A stretch of DNA of 64,000 nucleotides from Planotetraspora silvatica. GTDB lineage: Bacteria > Actinomycetota > Actinomycetes > Streptosporangiales > Streptosporangiaceae. Where the stretch lies: NCBI RefSeq assembly GCF_016863315.1, contig NZ_BOOQ01000001.1, forward strand, positions 1 through 64,000, in the 5' to 3' direction. Positions 60,576-64,000 of the stretch are shown here, in pieces (within the stretch, counting starts at the first letter, position 1; every line of letters starts with the position of its first letter). A program made the translations under genes and the position numbers. The notes beneath the pieces are model-generated. The model was not told the DNA's origin. It did not search any database and was given only the letters and a program-made list of their open reading frames with translations.

Positions 60576-62336
60576 TCAGTGGCCGCGGAAGGCTTCTTCG
60601 AGCCACCAGGCGCCCTTGTCGGCCGTCACCTTGGCGTGGACCACCAGGGGCTTGTCCCTCGGGCCCTTGAGCCACTCGGCGACGTCCGCCAGATCGGCCC
60701 TCTCCCGTACGGCGACAGCCTCACAGCCGAACCCTCGCGCGATCCCGGCGATGTCCACCGGCGGGAACCTGACCGTGTCGAGCGGGAACCCGTCAGGCCC
60801 GAAATGGTGCACCTCGGCCCCGTAACCCTGGTCGTCGTAGACCACGACCACCATGGGGATGCCCAGCCGTACGACCGTCTCGAGCTCTCCGACGCTCATC
60901 AGCAGGCCGCCGTCGCCCAGCGCGGCGACGGGCAGCCGGTCAGGCCGGGCCAGCGCCGCCCCGATGGCGGTGGCCAGGCCGAGCCCGACCGACTGGAACG
61001 CCTGGGTGAAGCAGAAACCGCTTCCGTCGGGGACCGACATGAACATCGTCGGGTACCCCATGAAGTTGCCCGAGTCGATGGACACGATCCTCTCCTCGGG
61101 CAGGAGATCGTCCAGCTCGATCGACAATGTCCGGGGGTCGATCCGGCCGTCTCCGCTCAGATCCTCGTACGGAACATCCCGCCAGCGGACCTCACTGGCG
61201 ATCCGCCCGGCGAGCTCGGGGCTGCGATAGCCGGTCGTCGCCTCACCGGGCTCAGCCGGAGCCAGCAGGGCGCCCACCGTCCGCGCGATCTCCCGCACGT
61301 CTCCGACCACGCCCAGGTCGACCGGGCGGTTGACACCGACGGCGTCGGGGTCGATCTCGACCTGGACGACCTTGGCGTCCGGCCCGATGAGCGTGCCGTG
61401 CCGCGTGGTCCACATCGTGAAGGAGCAGCCCCATCCGACGACGAGGTCGGCCGCGCCGATGAGCTCCGCCGCCAGCGGGGACGCGAACCCGCCGCTCACG
61501 TCAAGATCCCACGGGCTGCCGTGGAAGTGCCCCTTCGCGACCGCCGAGGTCGCGAACAGCGCGCCGACGCGTTCCCCCAGCGCCTCGAGTTCCTTGCGGG
61601 AGCCGCGCGCGCCGCGTCCCGCCACGAACACCGGACGCTCCGCGGCCGCCAGCAGGCCCGCCAGCTCCGCCACGGCTCCGGAGACGCCGGGGCCCCCGCT
61701 CGGCGAGCCCGAGGCGATCGGCTCCTCCGCGTTGGACTCCTGTACGCCCGGAAAGGTCAGACCCCATGGAGGCGGGACGAGGCCCGCCGCCTCCTGGCGC
61801 CTGCTCCCCCGTCCCGCGCGCAGTTCCTGTACGGCGTGCACGACGTCGTCGGGCAACTCTTCGGCCTGGACGTCGAGGGGCAGGTTGAGCAGCACCGTAC
61901 GGCGGCCGAGCAGGGCGGCGAGGTAGGCCATGACCGTGTCGTCCACCACGGTCTCCGCCGAGCCCACCCTGGCCCCGTGCGCGCCGACGGCGGCCGCGAG
62001 CGCGGCCTGGTCGATCCGGAAGTTCGAGCGCGGCGAGGTGGCCTCGGCGGCCAGGACCAGCAGAGGTGTGCGGCTCTTGGCGGCCTCGGTGACGCCGGTC
62101 AGGGCGTTGGTGAGACCGGGCCCCTGGTGCACGCTGAGCACCGCGACGGTGCCGCTCATCCGCGAATAGGCGTCCGCCATGGTGGCGGCGCCGCCCTCGT
62201 GCCGTGCAGCGACGTAGCGGACGCCCTGCTCGGTCAGGGCGTTGGTCACGTGGAAGTTGCCGCTCCCGACGACGCCGAAGGCCGCGCGGACGCCCAAAGA
62301 GGCGAGCACGGTGCCGACGGCCTCCGCGACGTTCAT
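60576..62336 (-). CDS. Thiamine-diphosphate-dependent enzyme (acetolactate synthase-like)
   Basis: 586 residues. N-terminal PYR domain with the catalytic Glu in AARHEGGAATMADAYSR, central domain (PVFVAGRGARGSRKELEALG) and C-terminal PP domain with the ThDP motif GDGGLLMSVGELETVVRLGI continuing to YDDQGYGAEVHHFG. Canonical family members have NN where this has DD before QGYG. It could be a 2-oxo-acid decarboxylase or carboligase rather than a biosynthetic acetolactate synthase, since no small subunit is encoded. Its ATG overlaps the stop of the cyclase-family gene. Confidence 0.85.
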   Translation of the reverse strand: MNVAEAVGTVLASLGVRAAFGVVGSGNFHVTNALTEQGVRYVAARHEGGAATMADAYSRMSGTVAVLSVHQGPGLTNALTGVTEAAKSRTPLLVLAAEATSPRSNFRIDQAALAAAVGAHGARVGSAETVVDDTVMAYLAALLGRRTVLLNLPLDVQAEELPDDVVHAVQELRAGRGSRRQEAAGLVPPPWGLTFPGVQESNAEEPIASGSPSGGPGVSGAVAELAGLLAAAERPVFVAGRGARGSRKELEALGERVGALFATSAVAKGHFHGSPWDLDVSGGFASPLAAELIGAADLVVGWGCSFTMWTTRHGTLIGPDAKVVQVEIDPDAVGVNRPVDLGVVGDVREIARTVGALLAPAEPGEATTGYRSPELAGRIASEVRWRDVPYEDLSGDGRIDPRTLSIELDDLLPEERIVSIDSGNFMGYPTMFMSVPDGSGFCFTQAFQSVGLGLATAIGAALARPDRLPVAALGDGGLLMSVGELETVVRLGIPMVVVVYDDQGYGAEVHHFGPDGFPLDTVRFPPVDIAGIARGFGCEAVAVRERADLADVAEWLKGPRDKPLVVHAKVTADKGAWWLEEAFRGH

Positions 62337-63118
62337 CTCTCCACCAGGGCGAGGACGCGCGTCGGGCTGCCCGAGCCGCCGACGATCGGCAGCGGACCCG
62401 CGATCACGACCGCTCCCGTGGGCGGCAGCCGGTCGAGGTTGCGCAACTGGGTCAGGCCGTACTTGCCGGCTCCGAGCAGGAACGAATGACACGGGAAGGC
62501 GGGGTCGAACGAGTGCGCCGCACCGGCGTCGGTGCCGACGGTCTCCACACCGAGTCCCGCGATCGGGGTCTCCTCGGCGAGGTAGCGGGCACACTCGACC
62601 GAGATGCCCGGTGTGTGGGGCCCGGTCTCGTCGGCGTTCAGGAACTCGGCCTGGTCGTGCGCCCGGACGTCCCAGCCGGTCCGGTAGAGGAGCCAGCCTC
62701 CGTCAGGCAGCGGACCGTGCTCCTCCTCCCACTGCTTGACGTGGTCGATCTCGAGGAGGAAGTCGGGGTCGCGCCGCGCCTCGGCGACGAAGTCGAGCAC
62801 CACGGCCGGCGCGATGAGCTTGGAGACGGCGACCTGGGAGATGTCCTCTCCGTCCCTGGCCGTCACCCAGTGATTCGGGGCGTCGAAGTGGGTCCCGACG
62901 TGTTCGCCGGTCGTGAAGTTGTTCCAGTACCAGGCCGGGCCCCGGTCGTCGTACCGGCTGATCTCATGGAGCGCGAAGGGCACCGTCTGCCCGAACTGCT
63001 CGGGTAGCAGGAGGATCGGCGTCGTCCCACTCAGCGGCGCGGTCAGGTCGAGCACCTCGATCCCACCGGTCCGGATGCTCTCCACCAGTTCGCGCAGCAC
63101 CGACATGCCGACTCCCAT
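62333..63118 (-). CDS. Cyclase-family (kynurenine formamidase-like) hydrolase
   Basis: 261 residues. The defining metal motif is EHVGTHFDAPNHWV, with TPGISVECARYLAEETPIAG and VGTDAGAAHSF in the C-terminal part, as in the PF04199 family that includes bacterial kynurenine formamidase and isatin hydrolase. It shares an ATGA overlap with the TPP enzyme, so the two form a two-step unit: hydrolysis of an amide, lactam or ester followed by a keto-acid reaction (inference). Confidence 0.85.
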   Translation of the reverse strand: MGVGMSVLRELVESIRTGGIEVLDLTAPLSGTTPILLLPEQFGQTVPFALHEISRYDDRGPAWYWNNFTTGEHVGTHFDAPNHWVTARDGEDISQVAVSKLIAPAVVLDFVAEARRDPDFLLEIDHVKQWEEEHGPLPDGGWLLYRTGWDVRAHDQAEFLNADETGPHTPGISVECARYLAEETPIAGLGVETVGTDAGAAHSFDPAFPCHSFLLGAGKYGLTQLRNLDRLPPTGAVVIAGPLPIVGGSGSPTRVLALVER

Positions 63119-63478
63119 CTGTCAGGATGGGAAGATCCTCCTACACCCCACTCCCGAATGCCAGATCAGAATCGGCCCGCTCTGGTCCGGCGTCCGCACT
63201 CCCGGATCACATTCCGCATGTGCCGAACTTACGTCTACATCACACAGCCAACGCCAACAATTCGGACTTATTGGCATAAATAGACATTGGGCATAGCATC
63301 GGAAAACCTGGTCTACCCAGACGACAGCACCGGTGTTCCGAGCCCCCAGAGGGTCCTGAACGAGGGTCCGTTGCGGCTCGGCGTACCTGACGTGGCGGGA
63401 TGCCCGCGGCGCGACCGCTTGCCGTCATCGCGGACGGGGCACAAGTTGGCCTTGAGAACGGACAAGGACGGCGTGGTC
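63119..63478. promoter_or_regulatory. Divergent promoter region of cyclase and dhaK genes
   Basis: 360 bp without a gene. A sigma-A-like promoter for dhaK can be read as TTGGCA (63271-63276), a 17-bp spacer and TAGCAT (63294-63299), which would leave a leader of about 170 nt. The region is A/T-rich compared with its surroundings. The cyclase promoter should lie near 63130-63200. Confidence 0.4.
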
Positions 63479-64000
63479 ATGAAGAAACTCATCAACAGCG
63501 TCGACACGATCGTCACCGACACCCTCCACGGCGTGGCGGCGGCGCATCCCTCGCTCCGCGTGGACATCGAGAACCGGGTGATCTACCGGCGGGACGCTCC
63601 GCGCCAGGGCAAGGTCGGGCTCGTCTCCGGCGGCGGAGCCGGCCACGAGCCGCTCCATGGCGGTTTCGTCGGGTACGGCATGCTCGACGCGGCCTGTCCC
63701 GGTGAAGTCTTCACCTCACCCGTCCCCGACCAGATGATCGAGGCGTCCAAGGGGGTCGACGGCGGAGCCGGAGTGCTCCACATCGTCAAGAACTACACGG
63801 GCGACGTGCTCAACTTCGAGATGGCGGCCGAGTTGTGCGCCGACGAGGGCATCGAGGTCGCCAGCGTCCTGGTCAACGACGACGTCGCCGTCCAGGACTC
63901 CCTCTACACCGCCGGCCGCCGCGGCACCGGGGCCACCCTGTTCGTCGAGAAGATCGCCGGCGCCCTGGCCGAGACCGGCGCCCCGCTCGCGGAGGTCGCC
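63479..64000 (+). CDS. dhaK: Dihydroxyacetone kinase subunit DhaK, 5' part
   Basis: The first 174 residues are in the window and the gene continues beyond it. [20 protein letters not shown] begins the protein, and [60 protein letters not shown] and [20 protein letters not shown] are the conserved DhaK core. The His that binds dihydroxyacetone covalently lies further on, outside the window. DhaL and a phosphotransfer or ATP partner would be expected next. It phosphorylates dihydroxyacetone. Confidence 0.95.
   Translation, partial: MKKLINSVDTIVTDTLHGVAAAHPSLRVDIENRVIYRRDAPRQGKVGLVSGGGAGHEPLHGGFVGYGMLDAACPGEVFTSPVPDQMIEASKGVDGGAGVLHIVKNYTGDVLNFEMAAELCADEGIEVASVLVNDDVAVQDSLYTAGRRGTGATLFVEKIAGALAETGAPLAEVA

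Noticed and set aside
60438-62489. 683-codon plus-strand open frame
   Set aside because: It is antisense to the TPP enzyme and starts within the repeat array; no recognisable domain.

Overview
The window is high-GC DNA (roughly two thirds G+C in coding regions) with the gene style of a filamentous actinomycete. GTG and TTG starts are common, stop and start codons often overlap (ATGA/GTGA), and the families are typical: EspR-like XRE regulator, DUF2637 protein, MobC/relaxase pair, SigB-type partner-switching proteins, MEDS-domain proteins, F420-type oxidoreductases. I favour Streptosporangiales, but that is an inference from gene content. No rRNA is present; one tRNA-Pro(GGG) is.

Layout. (1) 0.4-8.4 kb is accessory DNA: two membrane proteins, an XRE regulator with palindromic operators, and an apparent operon of a small protein, a DUF2637 membrane protein, a Toprim primase and a basic protein. 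A Sel1-repeat HTH protein follows, then a 10-bp-phased CGGA array, two small genes and a terminase remnant. It reads like part of an integrative or plasmid-like element. (2) 8.6-23.4 kb is an aromatic-acid catabolic locus. A tandem-duplicated MarR regulator diverges from gentisate 1,2-dioxygenase, a 3-hydroxybenzoate 6-hydroxylase-like monooxygenase and a fumarylacetoacetase-family hydrolase. Then come P450/ferredoxin/ferredoxin reductase/amidohydrolase, and finally an SsuABC/TauABC-type importer with a creatinase-like protein and two 2-hydroxyacid enzymes. Related operator-like sites precede the three units. (3) 23.4-30.2 kb is a mobilisation segment: membrane protein, relaxase, MobC, a candidate oriT hairpin, a beta-helix membrane protein and a lipoprotein. 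(4) 30.1-41.2 kb is a plant-polysaccharide locus: two LacI regulators, a secreted GH93-like beta-propeller hydrolase, a CUT1 sugar importer and a GH42 beta-galactosidase, with two perfect LacI operators before the GH42 gene. (5) 41.9 kb is tRNA-Pro beside possible integrase-type repeats.

(6) 42-53.7 kb is a general-stress cluster: small membrane and acidic proteins, NDH-2, an anti-sigma ATPase, a SigB/F-type sigma factor, a STAS antagonist, a GAF-ANTAR protein, a SpoIIE-like protein with altered metal ligands, two MEDS proteins and a glycosyltransferase. (7) 53.7-57.5 kb is proline catabolism: PucR regulator, proline dehydrogenase, P5C dehydrogenase. (8) 57.8-64 kb carries a GNAT protein, two F420-type oxidoreductases, a TPP-dependent enzyme coupled to a cyclase-family protein, and the 5' part of dhaK at the right edge.

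The most unusual structure is at 60,164-60,559: eight 53-bp-spaced copies of a GTGATCATGCAC-headed unit, four in each orientation, arranged as an exact dyad about position 60,351. Other points of interest are the 10-bp CGGA array (7.35-7.43 kb), the P450 that lacks a standard start codon, and the SpoIIE-like protein lacking metal-binding aspartates.
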